Positions 20,299 to 31,310 of a stretch of 64,000 nt of DNA are shown here, piece by piece; positions within the stretch are counted from its first letter, which is position 1; every line of letters starts with the position of its first letter. The translations under genes were made by a program, and so were the position numbers. The notes under the pieces were generated by a model that had not been told where the DNA came from, ran no database searches, and was given only the letters and a program-made list of their open reading frames with translations. This stretch comes from Zygnema cylindricum. Its lineage: Eukaryota > Streptophyta > Zygnematophyceae > Zygnematales > Zygnemataceae. The DNA is taken from positions 150,214 to 214,213 of the forward strand of contig JBBHKE010000081.1 of assembly GCA_037447655.1 (NCBI GenBank), written 5' to 3'.

Positions 20299-22374
20299 AA
20301 GCTAGATCCTAAAGGAAAACCGGGATACTTATTAGGATATGATGAGGATGTTAAAGGATATAGAGTTTATGATCTAAAAAGAGAAGATATAATCTTAGTA
20401 AAGCATCTAGTAGTTATGGATGAAGGAAAGTCTGTGGATCCCTTCAAATATACAAAGTCAGTAAAAATCAGATTTGAGTCAGAAAATTCTGATGACTTTG
20501 AGCTTCCTAACTATCCAGGTTTTAGAGAAGATGACATTCTTGCAGGAACAAATCAGACCGAAAAGGACTCGGCTGTGGAAACTCCAGTGACAACTCTACT
20601 CGAAGCGGAAGACGTGGTGGAAATTGATTCGGAATCAAGGGATAGGGGGAGAAGCCGAGTTTGTTCGAAAGAATCCACGAGAACCATCTATTCCGGCCTC
20701 AGATTTTGAGGGGGGGGGAGGAGAAGTAGCAAAAGACTGCAAGAAAAACAGGTTAATAACAAGGTAACTAAACTATCTCATCAAGATGAACCTCAAACTT
20801 ATCGAGAGGCGATGACTTGTCCAGAAAGAAACCGGTGGAAGACAGCCATCAATGAGGAGATGGCTTCAATCATGGCAGCCGATACTTGGGAGCTGGTGGA
20901 CTGTCCACCTAACCGAAAACCAATCGGTTGTAAGTGGGTTTTTAAACTAAAACTGAACCCAGATAACACAATCGAGCGCTACAAGGCCAGATTAGTGGCA
21001 AAGGGATTTACACAAAAGGAAGGAATTGACTACGAGGAAACCTTTGCCCCGGTGGTCAGATTTCCCTCCGTCCGCATACTTCTCAGTTTAGCAGCGGCGG
21101 AAGACATGGAAGTGCACCAGATGGACATCAAAACAGCCTTTTTGCATGGAGAATTAGAAGAGGAGATCTTCATGCGACAACCCGAAGGGTTTGTGGAAGA
21201 AGGAGAGGAGAGTAAGGTATGCCGGCTGATTAAATCTCTTTATGGTTTGAAACAGGCGCCTCGACAGTGGAATAAGAAGCTTGATGAGTTTCTTACCGGT
21301 CTAGGATATATTCGGATCAGCTCAGATCACTCAATCTATGTTTTCGAAGATGAGGAAGGTTTTATATTTATTGCAATTTATGTTGATGATTTGCTTGTTT
21401 TAAGTAAATCAATGGAAAAAATTAATAAACTGAAAACCGATCTTAAGGGGAGATTTGAAATGAAGGATATGGGGGAAGCAAAATATATTTTGGGAATTCA
21501 AGTAGAGAGAGACCGAAAAAGAAAAATTATAAGATTGACTCAAAAGGAAGCAATAGGGAACATGCTTGAAAAATTTCAAATAGATAAAGCTAATAGTTGT
21601 ACAACTCCAATGGAATTGAAGAAGGGAAGTGAGGGTAGTGAGGAAGAAGGAGTCATAGTCTTAGACGAGGAATTATCTCCTGATGAACAGAAGTTCATGC
21701 AGACTATTCCTTAGAGGCAAGTAGTGGGAAGTCTAATCTATTTTATGAATTGTACCCGGCCGGATTTAGCTGCAGCTGTAGGAGTGCTGAGTAGAAGTCT
21801 AAATGCTCCCACTAAGAAGGATTGGGAGGCAGCTAAGAGAGTCTTTAGATACTTGGTAGGAACTAGAGATCTATGGTTGCATTTGGGTGGGGAGAATACT
21901 GACATCACTACTTGGAGTGATGCCAGTTATGGTGATGCTCCGATGAGGAGATGTACTTCTGGATATGTATTATATGTGGGTGATGGGGCTTGCTGTTGGA
22001 GTAGCAAACAGCAAAAGGTTATTGCTCAGTCCACAATGGAGGCTGAGTATATGGCCTCTTGCTCTGCTGTAAAAGAATTGATGTGGGTGAAGTCTTTGCT
22101 TGGTGAGCTTGGTCACCTTAAGAGTGGTGTGCAGAAAATATTTTGTGATAATCAGGCAGCAATCGCTATTTCTGCCAATCCTAAACACCATTTTAAAGCC
22201 AAACATATGGACATCAGACTCAACTTTGTTAGAGAGAAAGTAGAAAACAAAATAATCAGTTTAGAGTACAGACCAAATAGTGAGATGGTAGCAGATATGA
22301 TTACCAAACCTGTGCCTTCCCCTAAGCTAATTTTTTGCAGGGAGAAGTGTGGTCTGAAATTAAAGATTGACTAG
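20299..22374 (+). pseudogene. pol: Integrase tail, reverse transcriptase and RNase H of C
   Basis: After the integrase C-terminal tail (20416-20709) a frame disturbance near the G run at 20708-20718 separates the RT. The RT frame (20812-21714) has the [36 protein letters not shown] and [11 protein letters not shown] blocks and the active site IYVDDLLVL. A TAG at 21712-21714, where relatives have a Tyr codon, splits it from RNase H (21724-22374), which retains TWSDASYGD, STMEAEYMA, CDNQAAIAI and KHMDIRLNFVRE, so the catalytic acidic residues are present. Only a few changes separate this from an intact pol. The terminal KPVPSPKL block is the usual copia C-terminus. Confidence 0.88.
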
Positions 22375-22375
22375 A

Positions 22376-22387
22376 AAATAAGGGGAG
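22376..22387 (+). other. Polypurine tract of C
   Basis: AAATAAGGGGAG immediately before the 3' LTR (TGTAGAAACT), the expected primer for plus-strand synthesis. Confidence 0.75.
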
Positions 22388-22595
22388 TGTAGAAACTAAT
22401 GGTTTTATTAGTATTTTCTAGGTCTGAAAAGAAATATAGAAGTCGAGGCAGTCTATCTCTAACTTCTCTCTCCAGCTCTCAAACTTGTCGCAGTCACTGA
22501 GAAATTGGAGAGGAAGCTAGAGCCATGGCTACCTTGGCTATCCTGAGGTTTACGGGAAATTTATATTAGGGTTTATTTATTTAAGTAAAATTTAT

Positions 22596-22681
22596 GTGCC
22601 GGCGGCAGGATTTGATCCTTGTACCTACCGGCCGGCAGACAGGAAATAGCCGGTAGCCTTAGCCGTTTAATCTAGCGGTAG
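22596..22681 (-). other. tRNA-like module, antisense in 3' LTR of C
   Basis: Second copy of the module at 17190-17276, with the same A- and B-box-like blocks and downstream T-run. Transcription from it would run into the 3' end of pol as antisense RNA. Confidence 0.5.
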
Positions 22682-23239
22682 TGTTACGTAGTATATAGTT
22701 TAATAGTTATTTAAATATGTATACGTGCGAAAATCCATTTAACTGCAATGAATTACGGGATACATAGATCCAGTAATATATAATGTACGACTTACGGTAC
22801 GGACACAAATCAGTACCGCGCATTTGTTTCGTAAATGAAACAAATACCGCGCATGTATTTATTACGGCTACGATTAAAGCCGAATTTAATCGGACGGCCG
22901 GGATTAGCGCCGAGATCGCGGAGGAAGATTTCGGCGGTTTGTGGCCATCGCCACATCGGATGACGCGTGGCGAAATTCCATTGGATTGTGGAATCTCCGG
23001 AGATTATGGCACCGAATCCGGATTTGACATGTGTCGACATTTTGGCCATGTCATACAATGTCCGTACATAAAGTACACCGGCAACTGTACTTTTACGTAC
23101 GGAACTCAATTCTGATTGGTTCCGTACATCAGTAGATAGAGTCTGTGAGAGAGATAGGACTTAGAAAAATTAGAAGATAGGACCCCCTCTCCCAGAGAGC
23201 TTCTGTACAAAAGGTCAACTTTGACCCTCCATAACTTAC

Positions 23240-23311
23240 TGCTCAGGGGAGCAAATTCAGAGATGATTTTTGCTATCGACTCAGGGGAGTATTGTCTTCA
23301 CACGGGTGAAG
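23240..23311 (+). promoter_or_regulatory. Leader hairpin row in 3' LTR of C
   Basis: Same three hairpins as the 5' LTR. The third has loop ACGG instead of AGGG, with its stem CTTCAC/GTGAAG intact. Confidence 0.6.
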
Positions 23312-23442
23312 TTGGTCAGAGTTTTTGTCTGCCAGGGGTGGCAGTTATTTTTGCTTAAACACAAAGGGGTCAGGATTATCCTAGAGGCTTCTTGGAAGCT
23401 GTCCACTCTGAGGACTTATGGAGGTCTCAGAGTTTCAAGTTT

Positions 23443-23956
23443 TGTTTCTACGACTCAGATTCACCGGCATACCGAGGTGTCACACAAAGTTTCATCTTGG
23501 ATGAAACTTTTGAAAGATTGACGACAGAGATTTCTTGCCGACGGATGTTGGTCAACCGAGACCACGTCTACGATCATAGACATGTTTTCTATAGTATAGT
23601 GTGACAATACATATCACTGTTTTGTACATGAGCGTATTTTGTTTGATCTGTAATTCAGAACAGATTACTCTTTTTATGACATACCTTGATATATTCAGGT
23701 ATCCTCTTAGTCCTAGTAGATATTATTTGATGCATGGTTGGTATGCCTCCTTAGCTAAGTCAGGATAGTGGGTGACTGCTAGCTCTTAGAAAAATATATC
23801 TTTTAGGTATAAGAAAAGGACTTAGCCATTTCTGAAGTAAGAACTTGTTGTATCAAATTATGCTTTAGCATTTTGATATCTTTAACTAAGAGTTTCTCTC
23901 AGATTTGATTGCAAATTTTTGTGTAAATTTGCACTTATGTTCCTCTTTGTATTATC
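23443..23956 (+). repeat. 5' LTR of E, second piece
   Basis: Lies between the target duplication of C (AGTTT) and that of D (TTATC at 23952-23956). Contains the GGTTGGTATGCCTCC block shared with B and D LTRs. Confidence 0.6.
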
Positions 23957-24880
23957 TGTTGTTCTGAGACAACTGCTGGCACTGAAGATGAAGAAGATGC
24001 AGCAGTAGTCATCGTATAACAAATCAAAAGAGGAAGCTTCCATAAATACCGATGGCTGAACAGAAAATTTGACATACTATAACTTTAAGAAAAACGCCCC
24101 AATGGTCCTGAAAAATTACCACAGTGTAGATAATTTAAAAAAGAACACACACACAAAAGTACAATGAACTCTGCTCACAGTTCTGTGAGATATGCAGAAA
24201 TGAAATTACATAAAAATGAGTGTACAGTTTTCATATCATTTGTTCCTAATGAATCAAATTCACTAAGTCCTACTTCTATACACCGAAACTACACTAGGCT
24301 GTACGGAGGCATTCCAGCCGTACATCTAACATTCTAACACAACAAATACTGTGAGTATACCTGTGTACTGAAGGTTTGTCATAAACCACATTCTCAACAC
24401 TAAACAACTAATTCACTACATACAAAATTTTGTTCTACCAATTATTTACACCGAAGTTCAGACAACGTAAAGTGAAAGTGATCTAGTCTCGCCGATAGTG
24501 ATCTAGTCACGCCTCCTCAGTATTAACGTAAAGTGAAAGTGATCTAGTCTCGCCGATAGTGATCTAGTCACGCCTCGTCAGTATTTGTTGGCGCCGGTTG
24601 TCAACTGTCCGATTAGAGGATTTGGGACCATAGAATTGACTTCACGAATTCCTGTGGTCCTGCCGAATTTCCGTACGTCCACGGAGGACATACTCACGCA
24701 TTTCTCTCAAGTGACGACGCGTGTCCCAAGTGTGAATGAACCGTGAACTCCCAACTTCACTGTCACACTAATTTTGGTAAGTACTGAACCGAACTCAACC
24801 AAAAATAACTTAAGTCCTAACAACTCTCTCTCCCTCACAGCTGAGGCATAGAGAGGACTAAAGCTTTCTTAAAAACAACA
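23957..24880 (-). repeat. 3' LTR of D
   Basis: On the minus strand starts TGTTGTTTTTAAG at 24880 and ends CAGAACAACA at 23957. Contains the tandem duplication at 24465-24586. Confidence 0.92.
24465..24586 (-). repeat. 61-bp tandem duplication in the 3' LTR of D
   Basis: Units 24465-24525 and 24526-24586, each with two GTGATCTAGTC blocks. The 5' LTR has a single unit, so the duplication arose during or after insertion. Confidence 0.85.
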
Positions 24881-24898
24881 CTCCCCTAAAGCTTTAGA
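24881..24898 (-). other. Polypurine tract of D
   Basis: Minus strand reads AAAGCTTTAGGGGAG directly before the 3' LTR start at 24880. The same string survives as a relic in B near 14457. Confidence 0.7.
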
Positions 24899-26834
24899 CT
24901 CTGCTAGTCTCTCAGTCCACATGCCTCTTTATAGAACTTCAATTTGGGAGCAGGTAAGGGTTTCGTCATCATATCAGCCACCATTTGCTCATCCGGTAAA
25001 TAACTCAATTTCAGGACTTTTCCCATCACCTTTTCTCTTACAAAATGTAGCTTGATATCTATGTGCTTACTCTTAAAGTGATGACTGGATTAGATGCAAT
25101 AGCGATTGCTGCCTGATTGTCACACCACACTATCTGTGGTCCAGATTGCATAAAGAGAAGCTCTTGGAGAAGAGACTCTACCCAAAGTAACTCCTTAACT
25201 GCCGAGCTGGCAGCCATGTACTCAGCCTCCATGGTAGAGTGAGCTGTTACCTTCTGAAGTTTGCTGCTCCAACAACACTTTCCACTTCCGATCTTCAAAA
25301 TGTATCCAGTGGTGGAGCGTCGGCTGGGCATATCTCTGTAGCTCGCATCGCTCCATGTATGAATTTTGACTTCCCCTCCACCGAGAGAGAGTCTGAGATT
25401 TCGAGTTCCTGCAAGATAACGAAGAACTCTCTTTGCTGCCTCATAGTCCGACTTTCTTGGATTTTGCAGGCTTCGGCTCAAGGCTCCAACCGCCGTTGAG
25501 ATGTCGGGACGAGTATAGTTCATGAAATAAATGAGGCTTCCGACAATCTGCCTGTAAGGAATGGAGGACATAGAATCTGCCTCCCCTGAATCTAAGAAAT
25601 CATCAACCAAAAACACCACCATCCGTTTCCGTGCCCTCCAATTTCTGCCTGAATTCCATTGGAGTAGCACTCCCCTTTGCGTCTAACATGCCAAACTTTT
25701 CTAACATGTTCTTGATTGCTTCCTTTTGAGTTAAATAAATAATTTTTTGTTTCATGTCTCTTTCTACTTTAATTCCTAGAATATACTTAGCCTCACCCAA
25801 GTCTTTCATTTCAAACCGGGAATTCAAAGCTGATTTTATTTTATTAATCTTATTGATGGATTTGCTAATCAGTAGCAAATCATCTACATAAACTGCCACA
25901 TAAATCACTCCATCATCACCTTGCATTACATAGACAGAGTGATCTGAACTGATCTTGGTAAAGCCAAGATTGGTTTAAAACTCATCTAATTTCAGGTTCC
26001 ATTGCCTCGGAGCCTGTTTCAGACCATAAAGGGACTTGAACAGTTTACAGACTAGATTTTCTTTCCCTTTTTCTGCATACATCTCTGGCTGCTTCATATT
26101 AATTACTTCCTCCAAATCACCATGCAAGAAAGCTGTCTTAACATCCATCTGATGCAATTCCATATCCTCTATTGCAGCAAGAGATAGCAAAACTCTAACA
26201 GTAGGAAAGTGAACCACAGGAGAGAAGGTCTCTTCATTGTCAATTCCTTCCTTTTGGCTAAATCCCTTAGCAACCAGTCTAGCTTTGTATCTCTTAATTG
26301 TATTATCAGGATTCAATTTTAATTTGAAGACCCACTTACAACCGATAGCTTTCCTGTTCGGTGGGTGCTCCACAAGTTCCCAAGTTTGGGCTTCCATAAT
26401 TGACTTTATCTCTTCATTTGCAGCCGAGATCCAATGATCCTTTTCAGGAACGGAAAAAGCTTCATGAATAGTAAGCGGATCCCCTATGCTTGCAGAAAAA
26501 GCACTCTAACCTCGGTCGCCTTGAAGGCGACTACTTTGCCTTCTTCCCTCGGAAAATCTGACGCGGGAACGGTTGGTTCCCTAGATTGCCGCACAAGGCG
26601 TGTAGTCGGAGGAGCATCAACTGAAGGAGCAGCTCCAGAAGGAGTATTAGACGGCCCAGAGGCATTTGGGAGAGAGGTAGAAGAAGTAGAAGAGGATGGA
26701 GTAAAAGGTACCTGCTCAAGAATGATATACTCTTGTATTTTCTCTTTCCTTTCAGCTGCATCCATGCTAAAAACGTCTACAGATTGACTTTCTTCTTTAA
26801 TCTGAATATTCTTGGCTGTTTGAAGACATCCTCT
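24899..26834 (-). pseudogene. pol: Reverse transcriptase and RNase H of D, broken
   Basis: RT palm is open at 25975-26397 ([43 protein letters not shown]), then a break before 25603-25926, which holds the active site VYVDDLLLI. Another break precedes RNase H at 25059-25670 (TWSDASYRDMP, STMEAEYMA, CDNQAAIAIA), which loses frame after NPVITL near 25075, so the last 50 or so residues are out of frame. A stop near 26834 and a frameshift around 26480 separate RT from the upstream integrase tail, whose linker is rich in Ser, Pro and Thr. Lesions are few but sufficient to inactivate it. Confidence 0.85.
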
Positions 26835-28637
26835 CTAAGGATTATACACTTTATAACTCGCTGATTCATCATCATAGCCTAAAAAGACGCCAGGTACAGA
26901 TTTTGGACTAAGCTTCCAATTAGGAAGTTTATCCAAAATAAAACACTTGCTACCAAAAACTCTAAAATGACTAACATTTGGCTTTTTGCCTGTCCAAACT
27001 TCATAAGGTGTCTTACCCCTAACAGCCCGGATTTCTAATCTATTTTTGATGTAGGAAGCACAATGAAAAGCTTCCCCCCAAAACTTTGGATCCACACCTT
27101 TATCGGCCATCATAGATCGAGCACATTCAGTCAAAGTCGGATTAAGTCTCTCGGCAACACCATTTTGTTCCGGTATGTACGGAGCAGTAAATTCACGAGA
27201 GATGCCATTTTCTTTCAAAAAATCAGCAAAGGCATGAGATACATACTCTCCACCATTATCCGTCCGCAAAGCAAGAATAGATTTGCCGTGAAGTTTCTCC
27301 GCCCAGATTTTGTAGTGCTTAAAGTGAGTGAAGACTTCTCTCTTCTCCTTCATAAAGTATATGCGACTATAGCGGGAGTAATCTTCTGTAAAGGTGATAA
27401 AGAAGCGGCTGCCACCCAGAGAGGGAACTTTAGAAGGGCCGAAAACATCAGAGTGAATAATACCAAGAACATATGTGGCTCGGTGATCAGAAACTTGTGA
27501 TATGGGAAGCTTGTGAAGCTTTCCGAGAGCACAACCATCACACACATGAGACTCTTGTTGACCAAGCTTGACTCCCTCTATCATGTCATGCTTTATCATC
27601 TTAGTAAGTCTCTCATGATGCACATGACCAAGTCTTTTATGCCACAAAACATTATCACATAGGACACTAGAGTACGCAAAATCAATTTTATTAGCCAGGT
27701 CCATGCGGTACAAAAAGTTTGGGCCTCTAGTTCCTACAAGAGCTACTCTTCCATTCTTGCTCACTATTTTCTTGCCATTTTTCTGGAGAACCTCAAAGCC
27801 TTTGCTTTCAGCTACAGACGTAGAAAACATATTTTTCTTAAACTTTGGAACATACAAGACATCATACAAAGTTCTCTTAACAACCTTTCCATCTATCACA
27901 CAATCCAGATCTATGTTTCCCTTTGCATTTGATTCAACGACATAGCCACAAGCATAAAAGATCTGACGTAAAGGAATAGAAGACATCTCCTTAAACCAAG
28001 ATTTGTTCCAGCACATGTGTGAAGAGCTTCCGGAATCCATTATCCATCCGAGGTCCTTTTCCCCTTCCATCATGTCGAGTTTGGCAAGAGCGAAGAACTC
28101 TTTGTCATCAGTTTTTGGAAAACTGAGCACATCAGGTGTCGTTTCCTCGGTTGTTTTCTTCTTCAATTCCGTATCCTCCGCTGAAAATGCAACAGTTTTA
28201 TTCGGAGGTTTTTGGGAAATGGGAGGTTCGCGATGTCTCCATCCTTTTTGAAAGGTACCTGTTTCAAGAGCTTTTATATACAAAGGACAAGCTCTGAAGG
28301 AGTGACCATCAGTATAGCAATAAACACATTTCTCAAACTGAGGATTAAACCGATTCCCTTGATATCTACTTTCCCTCTGAAACTGAGCCGTAAATGCTAC
28401 AGCTGGTTTTCCAAATCCTAAAACTGTCTGAGTAGCCTCTTCTGCCAAGATAAACTCTATAGCTGTTTGCAAATTCCAAAGAGGTTTAGACAATTTTTTC
28501 ATTTCATCTGAGGATCCTTTATATTCATTAGGAAGCCCCTTTAGGAGAATCATGGCCTGATGATAAGGGGAGAAAGTCCCCCCAGAACATGCATTTTCTG
28601 ACAGTAACATTCGAAACCGATTAGTGTATTCCACCAT
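26835..28637 (-). CDS. Gag C-terminus, protease and integrase of D (600-codon open frame)
   Basis: The longest open frame in the window, as one fused polyprotein segment. Order: end of the gag particle domain, zinc knuckle CVYCYTDGHSFRAC (about residues 106-119), protease active site WIMDSGSSSHMC (about 203-214), integrase zinc region (WHKRLGHVHHE with CDGCALGK), and integrase core with catalytic Asp in IHSDVFGP, Asp in RTDNGGEYVS and Glu in YIPEQNGVAER. It ends after the FGSKCFILD and PGVFLGYD blocks of the integrase tail. All catalytic residues I can check are present. The Met used as start is internal: a stop near 28651 cuts it from the N-terminal gag. Helper activity for related elements is conceivable only if expression is possible. 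Confidence 0.8.
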   Translation of the reverse strand: MVEYTNRFRMLLSENACSGGTFSPYHQAMILLKGLPNEYKGSSDEMKKLSKPLWNLQTAIEFILAEEATQTVLGFGKPAVAFTAQFQRESRYQGNRFNPQFEKCVYCYTDGHSFRACPLYIKALETGTFQKGWRHREPPISQKPPNKTVAFSAEDTELKKKTTEETTPDVLSFPKTDDKEFFALAKLDMMEGEKDLGWIMDSGSSSHMCWNKSWFKEMSSIPLRQIFYACGYVVESNAKGNIDLDCVIDGKVVKRTLYDVLYVPKFKKNMFSTSVAESKGFEVLQKNGKKIVSKNGRVALVGTRGPNFLYRMDLANKIDFAYSSVLCDNVLWHKRLGHVHHERLTKMIKHDMIEGVKLGQQESHVCDGCALGKLHKLPISQVSDHRATYVLGIIHSDVFGPSKVPSLGGSRFFITFTEDYSRYSRIYFMKEKREVFTHFKHYKIWAEKLHGKSILALRTDNGGEYVSHAFADFLKENGISREFTAPYIPEQNGVAERLNPTLTECARSMMADKGVDPKFWGEAFHCASYIKNRLEIRAVRGKTPYEVWTGKKPNVSHFRVFGSKCFILDKLPNWKLSPKSVPGVFLGYDDESASYKVYNP

Positions 28638-28650
28638 GCTACCACCTGTT

Positions 28651-29026
28651 TACTTATACTCATTGATCTGACCAGCAGTTATAATCTCATGCTGGTCACT
28701 AGCTTTAACATAAGAAGATTTCAATGCATCCCACAATTCTGATGCCTTTGTAACATTAATATATGTCATATGCAATTCTTTTAATATCATAAGCTTTACT
28801 AAATGCAAAGCCTGGTCATTTTTTGATCAAAGGTGGCATCAGATTCTGCCAGTGATCCATTTAACACATCAATCAGTTTCACTTGCTTGAAGTGAGACTT
28901 AACCAAATCTGCCCAATACACATATTTGCGTCCATCAAAGACCGGAATTCGTGAAGGAAGGCCCGTGACCTGTTGTTCTGAGACAACTGCTGGCACTGAA
29001 GATGAAGAAGATGCAGCAGTAGTCAT
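28651..29026 (-). pseudogene. gag: Gag N-terminus of D, broken
   Basis: ATG at 29024-29026 lies 54 bp inside the 5' LTR. A Ser-rich lead (MTTAASSSSSVPA) runs across the LTR end and primer-binding site into IPVFDGRKYVYWADLVKSHF. The frame is lost near 28799, and a TAA at about 28651 separates it from the long downstream frame. The same Ser-rich start is found in E (MTTPASSSFSSS). Confidence 0.8.
28956..28970 (-). other. Primer-binding site of D, diverged
   Basis: Minus strand GGTCACGGGCCTTCC, in the same place as the shared site but with five differences. It still encodes gag in frame (VTGLPSR). Confidence 0.6.
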
Positions 29027-29834
29027 CGTATAACAAATCAAAAGAAGAAGCTTACACAAATACCGATGGCTGAACATAAACTTTGACAGACTATAACTTT
29101 CAGAAAAACGCCCCAATGGTCTTGAAAAATTACCACAGTTTAGATAACATAAAAAAGAGCACACACACAAAAGTTCAAAGAATTCTGCTCACAGATCTGT
29201 GGGATATGCAGAAATGAAATTACATAAAACTGAGTGTACAGTTTTCATATCATTTGTTTTTAATGAATCAAATTCACTAAGTCCTACTTCTATACACCGA
29301 AACTACACTAAGCTCTACTGAGGCATTCGAGCCGTACATCTAACATTATAACACAACAAATACTGTGAGTATACCTGTGTAGTGAAGGTATGTCATAAAC
29401 CACATTCTCAACACTAAACAACTAATTCACTACATACAAAATTTTGTTCTACCAAATATTTACACCGAAGTTCAGAGAACGTAAAGTGATAGTGATCTAG
29501 TCTCGCCGATAGTGATCTAGTCACGCCTCGTCAGTATTTGTTGGCGCCGGCTGTCAACCGTCCGATTAGAGGATTTGGGACCGTAGAATTGACTTCACGA
29601 ATTCCCGTGGTCTTGCCGAATTTCCGTACGTCCATGGAGGACATACTCACGCATTTCTCTCAAGTGACGACGCGTGTCCCAAGTGTGAATGAACCGTGAA
29701 CTCCCAACTTCACTGTCACACTAATTTTGGTAAGTACTGAACCGAACTCAACTAAAAATAACTTAAGTCGTGAACAGCTCTCTCTCCCTCAGAGCTGAGG
29801 CATAGAGAGAACTAAAGCTTTCTTAAAAACAACA
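28971..29834 (-). repeat. 5' LTR of D
   Basis: 864 bp, similar to 23957-24880 apart from the missing 61-bp unit and scattered changes. Confidence 0.92.
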
Positions 29835-29839
29835 TTATC

Positions 29840-30029
29840 TTCATTGTGTCAAATTTGTAGGCCATTCGGTTCCCTAATTTGTGTTTAGTTTTGTTCAAAA
29901 GTTGTATGTTTTTATGATCATTTGTGAGAGCTTCTTGCTTGTCCTTCTTGCTTGTTTTAATTATGCGATGACTACTCCTGCCTCATCTTCATTTTCATCT
30001 TCAGTGGGTGAAGTATCCATAGAACAAAA
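29840..30029 (+). repeat. 5' LTR of E, third piece
   Basis: Runs from the target duplication of D to AGAACAAAA before the primer-binding site. Contains the gag start codon at 29968. Confidence 0.65.
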
Positions 30030-30044
30030 GGTTATGGGCCCACC
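30030..30044 (+). other. Primer-binding site of E
   Basis: GGTTATGGGCCCACC directly after the LTR, an exact copy of the shared site. Confidence 0.75.
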
Positions 30045-30126
30045 CTCTCGGATACCAGTTTTTGATGGAAGGAAATACCTTTATTGGTCTATTTTGGTTG
30101 AGTCCTATTTTACTCAAGTTAAATTG

Positions 30127-30276
30127 TTTGAGGAAGTTGATGGCAATCTTGCTGAACCAGATGCATCCTATGGTGGGAAAAATCAGCAGGCTCTACATCT
30201 GTTTGATAAAGTTGATGGCAGTCTTGCTGAAGTTGTTGCATCCTATGGTGGGAAAAATCAACAGGCTCTACATCTC
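30127..30276 (+). repeat. 75-bp tandem duplication in gag of E
   Basis: Units 30127-30201 and 30202-30276 differ at several bases, so the duplication is not recent. Length is a multiple of three and keeps the frame. Confidence 0.88.
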
Positions 30277-31010
30277 TTAAATTTAATGATTTCAAAGGAT
30301 TTACTTATGTCACATATTAATATGAAAAAGGCGTCAAAAATTTGGACTTCACTGAAAACCATCTACTTGAAAGCTAATACACTGCATGAGATTATAACAG
30401 CTGGGAACATTTGGGACTATAGGTATACAGAAGGTAGTATGGCAGAATATTGTGTTAGACTTCGAATTTTAATGCCAGAGAATGCATGTTCAAGGGGGAA
30501 ATTCTCCCTTTACCATCACGCTATGATTCTTATGCAAGGTCTTCCTAAAGAGTACAAAAGAGCCTCAACAAATTTGAAAAAATTGGATGAGTTAATCTTG
30601 AATCTAGCAACAGTTATACAACTAGTGCTAGATGAAGAGTCAATAGTTATAGCTCTTAATCCAAGAAAGTCTTTTGTAGCTTTCAATGTTTAGGGTTATC
30701 AAGGTTTTCAATATTACAACAAGTGTGTCTATTGTTACAGTCAAGAACATCTGTACAAACAGTGTCCTAAGTTTTTCAAAGCTTGTGAGACACGTGTGTT
30801 CAAAAATGGATGGAAGCCGAAAAGGATTCACACACCACAAAGAACACCTTTTACACCACTGACACCTCCTTCCAAAATTGAGGCATTGCCTTCCAAAATT
30901 GAGGCATTTCAGTTGACACAGCAGAGCCGAAGTCGATCAACAAGGGAAATGCGCAGGATGCTGTTAGTTTTCCAAAAATTGAGGACAAAGAGTTCTTCGC
31001 TCTTGCAAAA

Positions 31011-31310
31011 TTGATGGAGGAAGACAAAGACCACGGATGGATCATGGACTCCGGAAGCTCTTCTCATATGTGTTGGAACAAGGCTTCCTTCACAGATCTG
31101 CAACCTATCCCAACTAGACAGATCTATTATGCTTGTGGTGCCATTATTGAAGCAAAAGCCCAAGGGACTGTCATCCTTATGTGTGAGATAGATGGACAGG
31201 CGGTCCTTAAAACTCTATATGATGTGTTGTATGTCCCTAAGTTTCAAAAGAATTTGTTTTCTACATTAGTTGCAGAAAGTAGAGGCTTTGAAATACTTCA
31301 AAAGTAAGAA
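31011..31310 (+). pseudogene. pol: Protease region of E, truncated
   Basis: Contains HGWIMDSGSSSHMCWN with the catalytic Asp and the following protease fold, closely matching D, up to SRGFEILQK. Similarity to copia pol then ends and the F LTR fragment begins. Integrase, RT and RNase H of E are missing from the window. Confidence 0.75.

Larger units (their letters stand above)
16983..23437 (+). mobile_element. Complete Ty1/copia element C
   Basis: 6,455 bp with LTRs of 1,049 and 1,050 bp differing at only a small number of sites, and a perfect AGTTT duplication (16978-16982, 23438-23442). It has the full order gag, protease, integrase, RT, RNase H with few lesions: one frameshift in the zinc knuckle and two clear in-frame stops. 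It is among the youngest insertions here and lies in the 5' LTR of E. Confidence 0.95.
22388..23437 (+). repeat. 3' LTR of C
   Basis: Matches 16983-18031 nearly perfectly. Small differences include GTCAGAG context changes and one base change in the second hairpin (GAGTA). Confidence 0.95.
23957..29834 (-). mobile_element. Complete Ty1/copia element D
   Basis: 5,878 bp on the minus strand, flanked by perfect TTATC duplications (23952-23956, 29835-29839), inserted in the 5' LTR of E. LTRs are 23957-24880 (3') and 28971-29834 (5'). The 3' LTR is longer because of a 61-bp tandem duplication. It has the longest intact coding stretch in the window (26835-28637). Its LTRs lack the tRNA-like module and hairpin row seen in families 1 and 2. 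Confidence 0.95.
29968..30840 (+). pseudogene. gag: Gag of E, with in-frame 75-bp duplication
   Basis: Start ATG in the LTR (MTTPASSSFSSS), reading through the primer-binding site into KVMGPPSRIPVFDGRKYLYW. A 75-bp tandem duplication (30127-30276) repeats 25 residues, VDGNLAEPDASYGGKNQQAL then VDGSLAEVVASYGGKNQQAL, without breaking the frame. The particle domain continues to a stop at 30691-30693. Past it the CCHC knuckle CVYCYSQEHLYKQC is still readable. Closest to D. An upstream ATG at 29881 is possible but gives a hydrophobic lead unlike D. Confidence 0.8.
16788..31310 (+). mobile_element. Ty1/copia element E, split by C and D, 3'-truncated
   Basis: Its 5' LTR is in three pieces (16788-16982, 23443-23956, 29840-30029), interrupted by complete elements C and D. 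The LTR pieces align in order with the LTR of D (CAAAGCTTTAGTCCTC, GGTTCAGTA, AATTAGTGTGACAGT). Downstream are primer-binding site, gag and protease. The sequence then stops near 31310 at a truncated F LTR. It is the oldest layer here. Confidence 0.75.
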
